Positions 11,569 through 21,679 of a stretch of 64,000 bases of DNA are shown in pieces. The stretch covers positions 1,054,001-1,118,000 of the forward strand of contig AP026137.1 in assembly GCA_030295235.1 (NCBI GenBank). The letters run 5' to 3'. This DNA comes from Fistulifera solaris. Its lineage: Eukaryota > Bacillariophyta > Bacillariophyceae > Naviculales > Stauroneidaceae. The notes beneath the pieces were generated by a model. The model worked only from the letters and a program-made list of their open reading frames with translations. It had not been told where the DNA came from and did not search any database. The position numbers and the translations under genes are program-made. Numbering within the stretch: the first letter of the stretch is position 1; every line of letters starts with the position of its first letter.

Positions 11569-12210
11569 TCACATTTCCGGATGCAGTATTGGATTTTTGG
11601 CTTCTCCATGCTCATCCGTCAAAACCAGTTCCTCCAAAAGATTATGCCAGTGATCATCTTCCAACTTCCCCACCAGGGGATATTTGTCATGCAAATGAAA
11701 GAAACTAAGCCATCGTTTCCCTTCTTTCTGTTGTTTTTCCGTTAACGTGTCTATGGGTTGATCTAGACACTCGACTGTTTTGCACCCCGTACTTAAACTA
11801 TATGTCACATCATGCCCGGCAAAGTGCCCGTACGCTCCCGAAGGACCGTAGAATTTGTGCCCCAAAGATACATCGTAGACCCGACCGTACAATGCTAAAA
11901 GAATCGGTCGTCCTTCTTGCCCGTCGCCGAATTCTTCGAGTTCATCTAATGTAAATGTCGGTAGGTCTTGAGTATTTTCTGGAGCATCACTCCCATCCAG
12001 GAGAAGTAAATCTTGCAAAGGATCATCCTTTTGTAACAGGGTTTGCAACATGAGACCTTTTGTATTCGCCATGCGACGTTTCTTCGCCTTATAACGACCC
12101 AAATCACGCACGAGACCCATGACGACGTTGTCGACTTGCCGAGGAGCTATGAGTTGAATTACTCCGATCGATGCTGCTCCTATGAGAATTGGCCAGATAA
12201 ATGGGGGCAT
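11569..12210 (-). CDS. Membrane-anchored cytochrome-b5-like heme/steroid-binding protein (MAPR family)
   Basis: A 213-residue protein. Residues about 3-22 (FIWPILIGAASIGVIQLIA) form a single N-terminal membrane segment, followed by a basic stretch (KAKKRRMANTKG). The cytochrome-b5-like domain occupies about residues 85-175: FTLDELEEFGDGQEGRPILLA, then VYDVSLGHKFYGPSGAYGHFAGHDVTYSLSTG. This matches the membrane-associated progesterone receptor/neudesin pattern (FDVTxGxxFYGPxGPYxxFAGxDAS from memory), whose members bind heme and act with cytochrome P450s or sterol enzymes at the ER. Both tyrosines typical of the MAPR heme pocket (VYDV, FYGP) are visible. The gene is intronless and its neighbour upstream is on the same strand. 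The exact ligand cannot be told from sequence. Confidence 0.8.
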   Translation of the reverse strand: MPPFIWPILIGAASIGVIQLIAPRQVDNVVMGLVRDLGRYKAKKRRMANTKGLMLQTLLQKDDPLQDLLLLDGSDAPENTQDLPTFTLDELEEFGDGQEGRPILLALYGRVYDVSLGHKFYGPSGAYGHFAGHDVTYSLSTGCKTVECLDQPIDTLTEKQQKEGKRWLSFFHLHDKYPLVGKLEDDHWHNLLEELVLTDEHGEAKNPILHPEM

Positions 12211-12542
12211 CGTTCGAAATGGTAAAGTGTATTGTCAGAGTGATATTTAATGATTAGGTAGTATAAATAGCAAGAGCGAGCGATGCAAACAAGTCAAATA
12301 AAGCTGGCATGCATGCACAAATAATAGGCGGCGACGATCTTTTACTCGCGCTTCGATCCAGACACGATTGTTTTCAGTCACGGTAAATCCAGAAAATTAC
12401 AAATACTGGAGTATCAATCAAATAATAGACCTATTGAAATTCTAGACCTAGACAACAGAGCTTTTAAACTTCAGATACATCCATAACGATACTCTAATAA
12501 CCTTCACAACAACTGTAGAACACAACACTAGAGAGAGGCATC

Positions 12543-13088
12543 TCAATCAAAAATACCAGTCCTTGGTTTGACAGCCGAGGGATTCTCCTCATCGAAACAG
12601 CCTTTCAAAAAATGTTCCCAACTTATCCATTCCCTCGTCTCGGTATAATACTCTTCTGGTCGTTTTGGAATATACGGAGTTCTCAAATTCCCATTCGCCA
12701 CCAAATCGTCGTATTCTTCAGCCGTGTCGCACCCTAAATTCGCTTGCACCCACCGTCGGGCATCTTCGTACGGCAACTTACGAGGCTTTCGTTTCAAGAA
12801 AGACTGTGTGTTGGCACTTTCCAATTTCTCTCTTGCTTTTTCAATCTGAATTGCATTGTGCCGGTCTTTGAGGTGTCTTTGCATCTGTTGATCTTCAATG
12901 TCGTCGTCATTGTTGTATACGTCCTCGGATGGGTGAGAAGAAGATGCTGACAATAAGGGGGTTGTAACCGCAGTTCGCCGAGAAGAATACGAAACGAAAA
13001 CGGTCGGATTGCATTGAAGTGCGTTGGCTGGTATCCGAATTGCACAGAGATAGAGATTGAGCGTCAACATTTGCCATTGAAAAATCAT
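12543..13088 (-). CDS. Small hypothetical protein with hydrophobic N-terminus, probably organelle-targeted
   Basis: A 181-residue protein. Residues 5-20 (WQMLTLNLYLCAIRIPAN) look like a signal or presequence, followed by a Ser/Thr-rich stretch of the kind found in bipartite plastid presequences, although no clear ASAFAP motif is present. The C-terminal about 80 residues (LPYEDARRWVQANLGC..., DLVANGNLRTPYIPKRPEEYY, REWISWEHFLKGCF) follow a pattern known from many algal proteins: a helix ARRWV, a Pro-rich strand with PyIP, and a terminal WxxWxxFL motif. That small domain is described as an integrase-like repeat in some databases. Its function is unknown. No intron is needed. Confidence 0.6.
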   Translation of the reverse strand: MIFQWQMLTLNLYLCAIRIPANALQCNPTVFVSYSSRRTAVTTPLLSASSSHPSEDVYNNDDDIEDQQMQRHLKDRHNAIQIEKAREKLESANTQSFLKRKPRKLPYEDARRWVQANLGCDTAEEYDDLVANGNLRTPYIPKRPEEYYTETREWISWEHFLKGCFDEENPSAVKPRTGIFD

Positions 13089-13324
13089 CTTTTGATGTAG
13101 ATTGGGTTTCTTAGACTCGTTCTAGAATTTTCAAAAGATTGGTTGGTAATTTTAAAAAGGGGAAAGAAGTTCTCAGCTTCAACAGTTCTGATGGGCATTG
13201 GCATTTTTTCGAACAGACGAGGTGAGGAGAACTCCTCGAATGTTTCGCTTTGTGCGTCTTCTCGTCGTTGCAGAATGCAGAATTCTTAAAGACCCCGTGA
13301 TTCGAACTAGTCCCTATTCATTCA

Positions 13325-13665
13325 ACCTTCCCAGGAAATCTGGGAGAGTGGTATTTACACTGGTCCAGAAAATCTGGACTAGTTGTATTTTCACGTTCCC
13401 AGGAAATCTGGGCGAATGGTTTTTACACGTGGCCCAGGAAATCTCGGCGAATGGTTTTTACACGTGCTCCAGAAAATCCAGACCAGTTGTAATTTGTAAT
13501 TTTACTTTCCCAGGAAATCTGGGAGAGTGGTATTCACAGTGCTCCAGAAAATCTGGACCAGTCGTATTTTCATTCTCCCAGGAAATCTGGGCGAGTGGTA
13601 TTTACAGTGGTCCAGAAAATCTGGACCAGTCGTAATTTCACTTTCCCAGGAAATGACAGAGAAAT
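13325..13665 (+). repeat. Minisatellite with hairpin-forming unit (copy 1 of 2 loci)
   Basis: About five diverged tandem units of about 68 bp. Each carries CCAGGAAATCTGGG and, in alternation, CCAGAAAATCTGGACC, both able to fold on themselves, separated by TTTTCACG/TTTACAC spacers. The same family in the opposite orientation forms the array at 52.99-53.96 kb. It lies directly upstream of the proteasome-alpha-like gene. Open frames through it are repeat artefacts. Confidence 0.85.
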
Positions 13666-13736
13666 ATGAAAATGTTTGACGTTTGAGGTTGCTGCGCCAT
13701 TGCATACCTAACATTGTATTTCTTCCTTTGGAAAAG

Positions 13737-14582
13737 ATGATCATGCATATTAAAAGCCTTTCTTCGCTTTTTTATCTTATCAATGTTGCGGTTTTCATCT
13801 CTGTTTCTTTTGCATCGTCATCCGTAAAGACGACGCCGGTGACGAATTGGGAGACATCCTTTGCCGCTTCTTCACTTCAAGGGACCGTGGTCGTTATTCC
13901 CTGCAAAACAGAAACAGAAGACGCTTTACAAAATGAAAATGCTTTATTGGTTCTTCTTCAAAAACCTTCTAATGCCGTGCCCTCCTTTACTATTCTGGAT
14001 CGCGCTTTTGTGGCTTGGACGGGCTTTGCGGTAGACGTTGAATGCTTAACGAATGAGCTTTTGCAATTTACGGACGATCACGTCTCTATTTACAATCAAG
14101 GACCGAAGAATGTTGCTACGTTCCTGGCGTCACGCGTTCGCAAAGAAGCTTTCTATCAATCCGGACGACCGTATGCGGTACAAACGTTGGTAGTGCAACA
14201 ACAGCGTGTCTGGACCATCGATCCTTCTGGCTCTTGTATCTTGTGGAGTTCGGGTGCTACGGCAATGGGAAGGGAAGCGGCAGCTGTAAGAAAGCAACTA
14301 CATAAGGCGCTACAAGCGCATGCGACAATTCCTACGGTAACACAAGCACTTCGCATCGCGCTCGAAGCATTGTCGAATTGTAAAACCTCAACAAGAGAGA
14401 TTGATTTGCCTCGGGTGTTTTTGTTGACCGAAAACAGAGAGCCATCGACGGAGTCCAGTTGCTTACGTGTTGAAATTATTAACGACCACATAGTTCGACA
14501 ACAGCTACAAGATCTTTCTCAAAAGAGCAGCGACGACGACGACGACGATAATAACAAAAGCAACAACGCGAGCAAGATGTAA
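13737..14582 (+). CDS. Proteasome alpha-subunit-like protein with N-terminal signal/plastid-type presequence
   Basis: A 281-residue protein started at ATG 13737. Residues 1-29 are a strong hydrophobic signal (SLFYLINVAVFISVS) followed by FASSSVKTT. The Phe right after a likely cleavage site is the hallmark of diatom plastid or periplastid bipartite presequences. The body follows the Ntn-hydrolase fold of 20S alpha subunits: FTILDRAFVAWTGFAVDVE, then SGRPYAVQTLVV (alpha subunits have GxRPYGVS), then TIDPSGSCILWSSGATAMG (DPxGxxxxxxAxAxG), then a helix and strand. No catalytic N-terminal Thr is visible, consistent with an alpha rather than a beta type. The protein ends in an acidic/Asn-rich tail (SSDDDDDDNN). 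Whether it assembles into a proteasome in a non-cytosolic compartment is unknown. Confidence 0.65.
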   Translation: MIMHIKSLSSLFYLINVAVFISVSFASSSVKTTPVTNWETSFAASSLQGTVVVIPCKTETEDALQNENALLVLLQKPSNAVPSFTILDRAFVAWTGFAVDVECLTNELLQFTDDHVSIYNQGPKNVATFLASRVRKEAFYQSGRPYAVQTLVVQQQRVWTIDPSGSCILWSSGATAMGREAAAVRKQLHKALQAHATIPTVTQALRIALEALSNCKTSTREIDLPRVFLLTENREPSTESSCLRVEIINDHIVRQQLQDLSQKSSDDDDDDNNKSNNASKM

Positions 14583-14682
14583 GCAGGTACAATTTTCGCT
14601 TTTCAGAAGCATGTAATTTTAACTTCAATCGCATCTCTCGATGCGAATACTGTGCTTCAAGCTACTTTCTGAAAGTGCGAAT

Positions 14683-16236
14683 TCATATTCGGAAAAGATC
14701 CAGACATTGCGGGCATTTGCCAACACAATTGTGCCACGCGCAGCGTTCTTCCCAAGGAATGGGATCGCTATCTTTGCAGTTTGCTGGACAAGTTTCGTTG
14801 GTGACGCACTCGGTGCACTGTGCACACGAATCCCAGCCGCATTTTACCTTCCACTGCTCTTCGTTTATGCGGCACCAATCGCGACAAAGACCGTACTTCG
14901 ATATCAAAAAGGATCAAATTGCACAAACTTTTTCGTGTTGGGCCAGTCTTTCCAGTCTACGGTGATGGGCGTTCGGAAGTGGCACAAATGGACGACGTAA
15001 AAGTCGCGCAATACACTCATGGTGAAGCCGGCACGATGGAGTTCTCGGTACCACGATTCTTTGTCGTATCCGTAACCCCGGAACTCAGTCCAGAAGCGAG
15101 GCACGGCTGACAGGTAACCAATCACGTAAGGCTCGTATTGTTCTTGCCATTCGATGGGATAATCAGTCGATTCGGTGAAGGTGTACCACTTTTCGGCGTT
15201 ACTCGCTCCCTGATTGAGCACATGCTCATCGGAGTAAATAACCCACGCCGTCTTTTCTCCTACCATGCGAACAAGGTCTTTCTTCGACTCGGGTAAATCG
15301 CTCTCAGAAGCTTCGATTTCCGGTGCTGCACTGACGCCGCCAGGGCACACTTCGAAGGCAGGTAAAACGAAAAGATGTCGGTTGTGACTCATCGCGCGGA
15401 GCATGTCAGGATGATTCTCAAACAGCTCACGCGATTTCGCGAAGGAATCTGGAGGAACAATGAGGTCCACGTCGAGCAACAAAAAGTAATCTGCGCCGAT
15501 GTTCTCCAAGCCGAGATTGCGTAATGAATTGTAAGGATAGGTCCACTGCATAGTGGGCTCCGGGTACGGCGAATAATCAACAATTTTTTCCATGAAAATA
15601 TGCACGTTGCTTTCTCGCAAAAACGACGCAATGGTGTGATTGGCAAGCCAGTCTCCGATCAACTCGACATCTTCGGCGCTCTGTATGTAGAGGGCAATCG
15701 AACCGGGCCCATTCCATTTTCGCAAATTGGTTATCAAGTGCGACAACTTGTTATGATTTGCCGACGCGTGCATAGTAATGACGACTTGTTGAGCATTCTC
15801 CACTTCAACCTCCCGTGCAATGAAATTGACAAACGACTTTGCTCGCGGCGTGGAGCTTTTTGTGGCAAGCGCGTGAGCTTCCAAGTCGATCCAGTGCTCC
15901 ATCAGTTGTTCTTTATAAGAACGTCGTTTCGTCGTTTCGCCTCGCGGGCGGAACATTGAACGACCTTCGAGCGCACCAAAGCGCAAGATTATTACATCGC
16001 TTAGAATAATGGTGAACACCGCTACGATCAGCAACTTCAGCGTCGTCAACCTTCGTTTCGGCGGACCTTTTGCGCTTTGTAGCGACTGTCTTTTGGGAGA
16101 CAGGGTCGAAAGACACGAGGAGGTCTGTCTCATCATAGCTTTCCGTTTCTGTGCACGAGAACGTTTCATCATCATGAACTTCCTCGCCACTTTTCGTTGT
16201 GCGAGAATCGGGCGGGCTAGTCCGGTTTAACGACAT
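14683..16236 (-). CDS. Type II membrane GT49-type glycosyltransferase with Cys-rich tail
   Basis: Starts at ATG 16236 (MSLNRTSPPDSRTT). A Golgi-type signal anchor lies in TLKLLIVAVFTIILSDVII. The catalytic region contains YPYNSLRNLGLENI, LLLDVDLIVPPDS (DxD metal/nucleotide-sugar motif), FVLPAFEV, and PRFWTEFRGYGYDKESWYRE plus LRDFYVVHLCH. This is the signature order of CAZy GT49 (LARGE C-terminal half/B4GAT1 beta-glucuronyltransferases, from memory). A Cys-rich tail follows (CRDWC, CGWDSCAQCTEC, CAWHNCVGKCPQC). Two phase breaks need single-base corrections: a C3 or A4 run near 16091-16105, joining the acidic N-terminus to the TM segment, and an A5 run at 14906-14910 (T5 in coding sense) before the Cys tail. 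The neighbouring paralogue reads straight through at the equivalent place of the second break. Acceptor and donor sugar are unknown. Confidence 0.75.
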
Positions 16237-17579
16237 GGTTTTTAGTAAAAAAAAAACAAAAGTAACTGGCGAGCAACAAGAAGTTATTGATCTGTGTGAT
16301 AAAAGGTTGAAAATATCTTCTTGTTTAGAACTTCGTTGGTTTAGAAAATATTGCAATATTGCGAATGTTGAATGCAAGATGCATGATGCGACGAGGAAGA
16401 ATTATTTTTGACAAGGACGAAGAACGAAGAGCTTGGAACTTGGAACGACGACGAGAAACCTTATCAAATCTTACTGGAAACTTGTAGACACTCATACATA
16501 CAGTAAGAAATTTCGCAGTACTGTCTAAGAAAACACTATAAATTTTGTATATGTATTACACATCATACATCATACGTTCATAGTTCATAGGTTACAGGTT
16601 ACAGTGATCAAAACCTTAAGAAACGACGCGGAAACGGTCTGTAAAAATTATGCGGGGCAGTTATAATGCGCTCATTTTTATATATGATTATTTATGCCAC
16701 TTGGAGTTGCCCGTTGCCCGTTTGGGAAACGAAAACACAGTACACAGTACATAGTAGATAATAGAAAGTAGCCTCCTACACGACACACGACACACGACTC
16801 TCAAAAATCTTACAGAAATGCCTTTACTTAGACTCTCTAGAGTAGTCTACTGGAACTCCGTATTTCTTATTTTTCATAAGAAGCGCGAGTAGACAAGATA
16901 CAAGATGCGAGGCAATGAATGCGAAGAAGTCAAACATATCTGTAATCTGTAGCCCCGCAATGAAATTGATGCAAATGTATTTGGGCAATGTTTTCTTTGC
17001 ATTACGAAGGAGGGCGAAGTATTATTCGGGGCCACGTTTGAATGTAGGTTGACGTTCGGTTTCGACTTCTCAAATTTCGGGCATGATGTCTCCTTAACAA
17101 TGTTTGAAACGTTTAAATGAAATGCGATGATACCGCTGCTACAAGTAACACACACTGTCGCTGATAATTTCAAGTGATAAAGCTGTTGGTAATTCCATTC
17201 TGAGGACCAGGTTGCTGCCCTTTTCGAAAATACGAAAAAGCTGATTGTTTGCTTCAGGGAAACACGAAATCACGCACCTTCGACACCGCCCATTTTCTTA
17301 CATCATCACCGACGAAAATTGATAGAATGAGTTTGCAATTGTCAGCACCGTATTAAAACAACGAAATTACAACGGAAGCGACTTTGTTTAGTAGAGAAGG
17401 TGATGAATTCGCCTCTCTTTCCATGCGATTGAAATTGTGTTACGCTTACGGCGCCGCGAGAATGAGGTCTACGAACGCTTCGAAAGATGTGAGTACGTTA
17501 CCAAATCTTTATTGCTTAATTTGTTACTTTTTACTGATCAAGTCTTTTTCTCAAAAGCTATCGTTCTTCCAATTTCATT
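16237..17579. other. Intergenic between the two GT49-type paralogues
   Basis: AT-rich sequence with short dispersed simple repeats such as CATCATACATCATACG near 16560 and ACACGACACACGAC near 16775. No open frame looks protein-like. It holds the promoter of the downstream gene and the 3' flank of the upstream one. Confidence 0.5.
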
Positions 17580-20312
17580 TTAAAAGAATTCCAAACACTG
17601 AGGACATTTGCCAACACAGTTGGTCCAGGCACATCGTTCGGCCCAGGGATACTCCACACTGCTTTTGCACTCCGCTGGACATGTTTCGTCCGTAATACAC
17701 TCGCTGCACTGTGCGCACGAATCCCAAACGCATTTGGTGGGCCATGGTTCTTCGGATGTTTGGCACCAGTCGCGACACACTCCGTATTTCGACATTAGGA
17801 ACGGATCGAATGCCAAGTACTTTCTTGTGTTGGGCCATTCCTCCCATTTCACGTTAATGGGTGTTCGCGCGTGGCACAAATGTACGACATACAAGTCGCG
17901 CAATACACTCATGGAAAAGCCGCCACGGTCAAGTTCTTGGAACCATGAGACTTTGTCGTAACCGTAACCCCGGATACCCGTCCAGAAGCGAGGCACTACC
18001 GGTATGTAACCAATCACGTATGGCTCGTACTGATGCTCCCACTTGATGGGATAATGGGTCGATTCGGTGAAGGTATACCACTTTTCAGCGTTACTTGCTC
18101 TCTGATTGAGCGGTTCAATATCAGAGTAGATGACCCAGGCCGTCTTCTCCCCTATCATACGAACGAGATCTTGCTTCGACGAGGGTAAATCGCTTTCGGT
18201 GGCGTCCACTTCCGGTGCTTGACTCACGCCGCCGGGGCACACTTCAAACGCCGGCAACACAAACAAACTTCGACTGTGGTGCATGTCTTGAAGCATCTGA
18301 GGGTTGTTCTTGAACAATTCGCGCGTTGTGGCGAAAGAGTTGGGAGGAACGATTAAATCTACATCGAGCAACAAGAAGTAGTCTGTACCAGTATTTTCCA
18401 TGCCAAGATTGCGCAATGCGTTATAGGGATAAGTCCATTGCATGGTGGGCTCTGGATACGGCGAAAAATCAACAATCTTTTCCATCAAGATGTGCACGTT
18501 GCTTTCCCGTAAATGCCACGCGATGGTGTAATTCGCAAGCCAGTCCGCGATGAGTTCGACATCTTCGGTGCTCTGTATGTACAGTGCAATAGACCCGGGC
18601 CCATTCCATTTTCGCAAGTTGATGATCAAATTGGCGAGCTTACCATGACTTGCTGAAGCTTGCATGGTAAGGACCACTTGTTCGGAGTTCTCCACGTCAA
18701 CTTTGCGAGGAATGAAATTGACGATTGACTTGCTCAGCGGCGTGGTCAAATTCAACGAATACGCATCGGCTTCTAGCTTCTCCCACTGTTCCATGAGCTG
18801 GTCTTTGTACGTGCGTGGAGTCCAGACCTTTTCCGTCAACATTTTTCGCGCCACCAGATTTCCCAATCTTTCGTAAGGCTGCGATTGGTCAAGTCGTGAA
18901 TGGTCGCTTCCATAGCTTCCACAGACGCCTGACTTTTGGTCTTCACAGTATCGTGAGTATCTCCATCTTTTGTCAAGCGACTGTCGCAAGTGGCGCGGGC
19001 CCACCAGTATTCGGTCTCGTACTTGACCATGATGCCTTTATGCTCCCTGGCCGCCGGCGAAAAAACCATCTATTTGTTCACGTGGTGCGAATAACAGCGA
19101 ATGCGTGAGACATGCTTTGCATTTTGTCAAGGGGAAGCGCACACCCAACGGCTCATCAATCATCATGCTACTTACAAGGAACGTCACCCGTGCGCCTCAT
19201 ATCTCCATCCTTCGCCATGCACGTGAACATATTGCGAGGCGTACGACTGAGCTTCAGATTGTGATAATTCCAAGCCGCCAGGAGCAAATGCTCGGGTGAT
19301 TCGATTTCGTAGAACGTTTCGTTGGAATATTCATTTCGTAGAAACGGAGGAAGTACATCCAGAGCACTGAGGATATCGTTCTTGGACGCCACAAAGTTGC
19401 GATCGTTGATAGCCCCCAGTCCTCGCCTTCCGGTACAACGATGGTGTCTTTCGGCAAAGTAGAAAGATCGTAAGGACACATGTAAAACTGATCGGTGCGT
19501 GTCACAACGAAGCGGTCGTATTGCTCCAGCATGTTGTGCTCTACAATGTGCTGCGCTAACCAGTAGCGCATCATGTTCTGGATGGCTCCAGACGTTTTAT
19601 GGCCCTTGACACCTCCCAATACACCAGCTTCTCTCGCCCTTCCCTGCACCCGAGGTTCCACTTCCTCTCTCCATCCTGGGATATTCAAAGTATCTGAACG
19701 TCAACAACATTACGAAATCGTTAGAGACACGACGGTAAATTAAAAGTAACTCGCAATCATAGCAATACGTACCGAGAGCATCACCCCAATCTTCATATTC
19801 CTTTTCACGAAAGACATATTTGGCTCGCTTCCACAGAGATGCATCGTTGTATTTGTCGTCACTGGAGCCCACAACAAGCCCTAAATCAGCACTATTATAA
19901 TCAAGAACGTTCTTGTAGAGCGATTCCCACGCCGGTTCTCCGCAGCGAAGATTACCGATCAAGAAAACAATAGTGCGATTGCCTGGAACTCTTAGAAACC
20001 GTTGTTTCTCAATAACACCACTCATTAGCACACCATGGCTTAGAATAGCCGCAATTCCAGTTATAAAGAGAACTTGCAACAACATAAACCGACGTTTCGG
20101 TGGCGCACGCCTCTTCAGCGGCGATTGCTCTCCTAGAAGATGTCTGCGCCGACGCAGCGGAGAGGAAGGAACTTCCGAAATGATTACATCTTTTCGTCGT
20201 AACTCTCTGTTTCCGTACAACACATTGTTTCATCTTCCTCGTCCGTCTTTTTAGGATCGTTTTTGGGACTATGGTAAGATGATGGGCTGTTTCGTTTGGG
20301 AATCATCATCAT
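17580..20312 (-). CDS. Putative two-module glycosyltransferase: RTD-type GT-like domain fused to GT49-type domain
   Basis: The N-terminus from ATG 20312 (MIPKRNSPSS, CTETESYDE) and the membrane anchor (FMLLQVLFITGIAAILSHGV) parallel the GT49 gene next door. The first lumenal module reads RTIVFLIGNLRCGEPAWES..., DRFVVTRTDQFYMCPYDLS and DTIVVPEGEDWG, then INDRNFVASKNDIL and SPEHLLLAAWNYHNL. This layout resembles WavE-like or RTD-motif glycosyltransferases. A GTAAGT intron (19070-19175) leads into a linker (YETEYWWARATCDSRL) and then a complete GT49-type domain with LLLDVDLIVPPNS and the same Cys-rich tail to 17580. An intron at 19694-19772 joins DALDTLNIPGW in phase. Phase breaks fall at homopolymers 20191-20194, 19413-19417, 19060-19065 and 18842-18846. 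If the 106-bp intron is wrong, these are two adjacent genes. Confidence 0.6.
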
Positions 20313-20992
20313 GAAGGACAGGCAAAAGTAATCGATCGAGTGGATGATTATTCGACTCCGCCTATTATGCAGAATAAAGTCGAATGAATGGGGAGCAGGT
20401 TTTATTATAAAAAAGGAAAGATATGTCGATGGACGATGGAGTTTGTGTGCAATGTGCAGTGCAATGTTCACGTTCACGAACATGAAGAAGGAGTCTGTTT
20501 CGCGCATTATTGCCCCACTTTTTACCATAAATCTTGAAAGGTCCACTGTGGAATTAACTGTAAGCTGGGGACAGTACTGTGCTTTTATGTAAAATGTAAA
20601 CCGACTTACATACTACTCCGGAGTAACTAAAAACAGGTATAAGTTCGGCACTTCCGACAACAGTTCCGACAGCAGGCTCTTCTGTACAAAATTGTATTGC
20701 CCACTTGCCCTCCATTCACGAATTCCGTTTCCCGCCTTTCCTGTTTGTTGATAGTAAGTACCACAATCAAAAATACGATTATCCGTTTCGGATCGTTGTA
20801 AAACGTCTGAACTGTGAAGAACGAAGATTTGCGGATGCCCTTGACCGCTGACGTGGACCGAAAGAGTGAGGGAGTGGGGAGTCGCGAGTCTTGGAGTCTT
20901 GGAGTCTTTCTTTTCTCCCTAACATCTACTTGTAACCTAACACCTAACATCCTTCTGTACACATTCACGTGTTTATTAGGCTCTTCGCTAGT
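20313..20992. other. Intergenic, promoter side of the two-module glycosyltransferase gene
   Basis: About 680 bp with no supportable gene. Contains a weak CTTGGAGTCTTGGAGTC repeat at about 20893-20908. It ends in the target-site copy of the transposon that follows. Confidence 0.5.
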
Positions 20993-21000
20993 ATTTCGAG

Positions 21001-21619
21001 TAGGGTTCTGTACGGGTTTAACCCTTCATCCGGTGTAACCCTTCATGAAGGGGTGAAGGCCTTCACGGAAGGGTTGTCCGGTCTAACCCTTCCCGTGAAG
21101 GGGTACTCATAACCTATTTTTTTTAAACAACTAACACAATCCTAAATATTTATTCCTAATTTCCTAAAGTCCGAATGAATTTTCTCATTCGACTGAATTT
21201 TCCACTGTTTTTTCTCTTTTGTAACAAATATTCCGATTCCAATTTGGCATTTTGTCAAGTGAGTTCTAGGACTTGAGAGCCCTAGTGCTAGTGGAGGGCA
21301 AGCCCGGAACCCGTTTCCCAATGAGGGGGGAAATCGTCTTGGCATTCCTTCTCTTGGATTCCGAAGAAGCATACTAACCGACCGAACCAGAGAAAGACTC
21401 ATGCGCGCTCTGATGAACCCACAAATCTACTATTCTTTTTGACACTCAAAACTCCACGTGGAACAACATCAAAGGGTTGAAAGTTCAGTCACGCTCGTTT
21501 TCGGCTCGGGACTGAACCCTTCTCGAGAAGGGGTACGGTACATGAAGGGTTCGAGTGTCCGACGGACCCTTCTGAAGTGAGGGTTTGAAAACTGAAAACC
21601 CAACCCGTACAGAACCCTA
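21001..21619. mobile_element. hAT-like non-autonomous DNA transposon, 619 bp
   Basis: Both ends carry the perfect 18-bp terminal inverted repeat TAGGGTTCTGTACGGGTT (left at 21001-21018, right as reverse complement at 21602-21619). The element is flanked by identical 8-bp target duplications ATTTCGAG at 20993-21000 and 21620-21627. The 8-bp duplication and the TAGGG terminus fit the hAT superfamily. Subterminal regions contain several AACCCTTC/GAAGGGTT motifs in both orientations (21018-21105 and 21476-21575), like transposase-binding repeats of hAT elements. No transposase coding capacity is present. It lies beside the truncated 3' end of the 2H-phosphoesterase-like gene. Confidence 0.9.
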
Positions 21620-21679
21620 ATTTCGAGGCATAAAATAATAGTGTAGGGTCTAGCTAGAGAGGTGACAAGCGACAAAGCC

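Noticed and set aside
13198-13635. 145-codon plus-strand open frame
   Set aside because: Two thirds of it is the minisatellite at 13.3-13.7 kb, and there is no domain or plausible start context.
21001-21110. Telomere-like AACCCTTC repeats
   Set aside because: The motifs alternate in orientation, are not tandem, and fall inside the hAT-like element as subterminal repeats.
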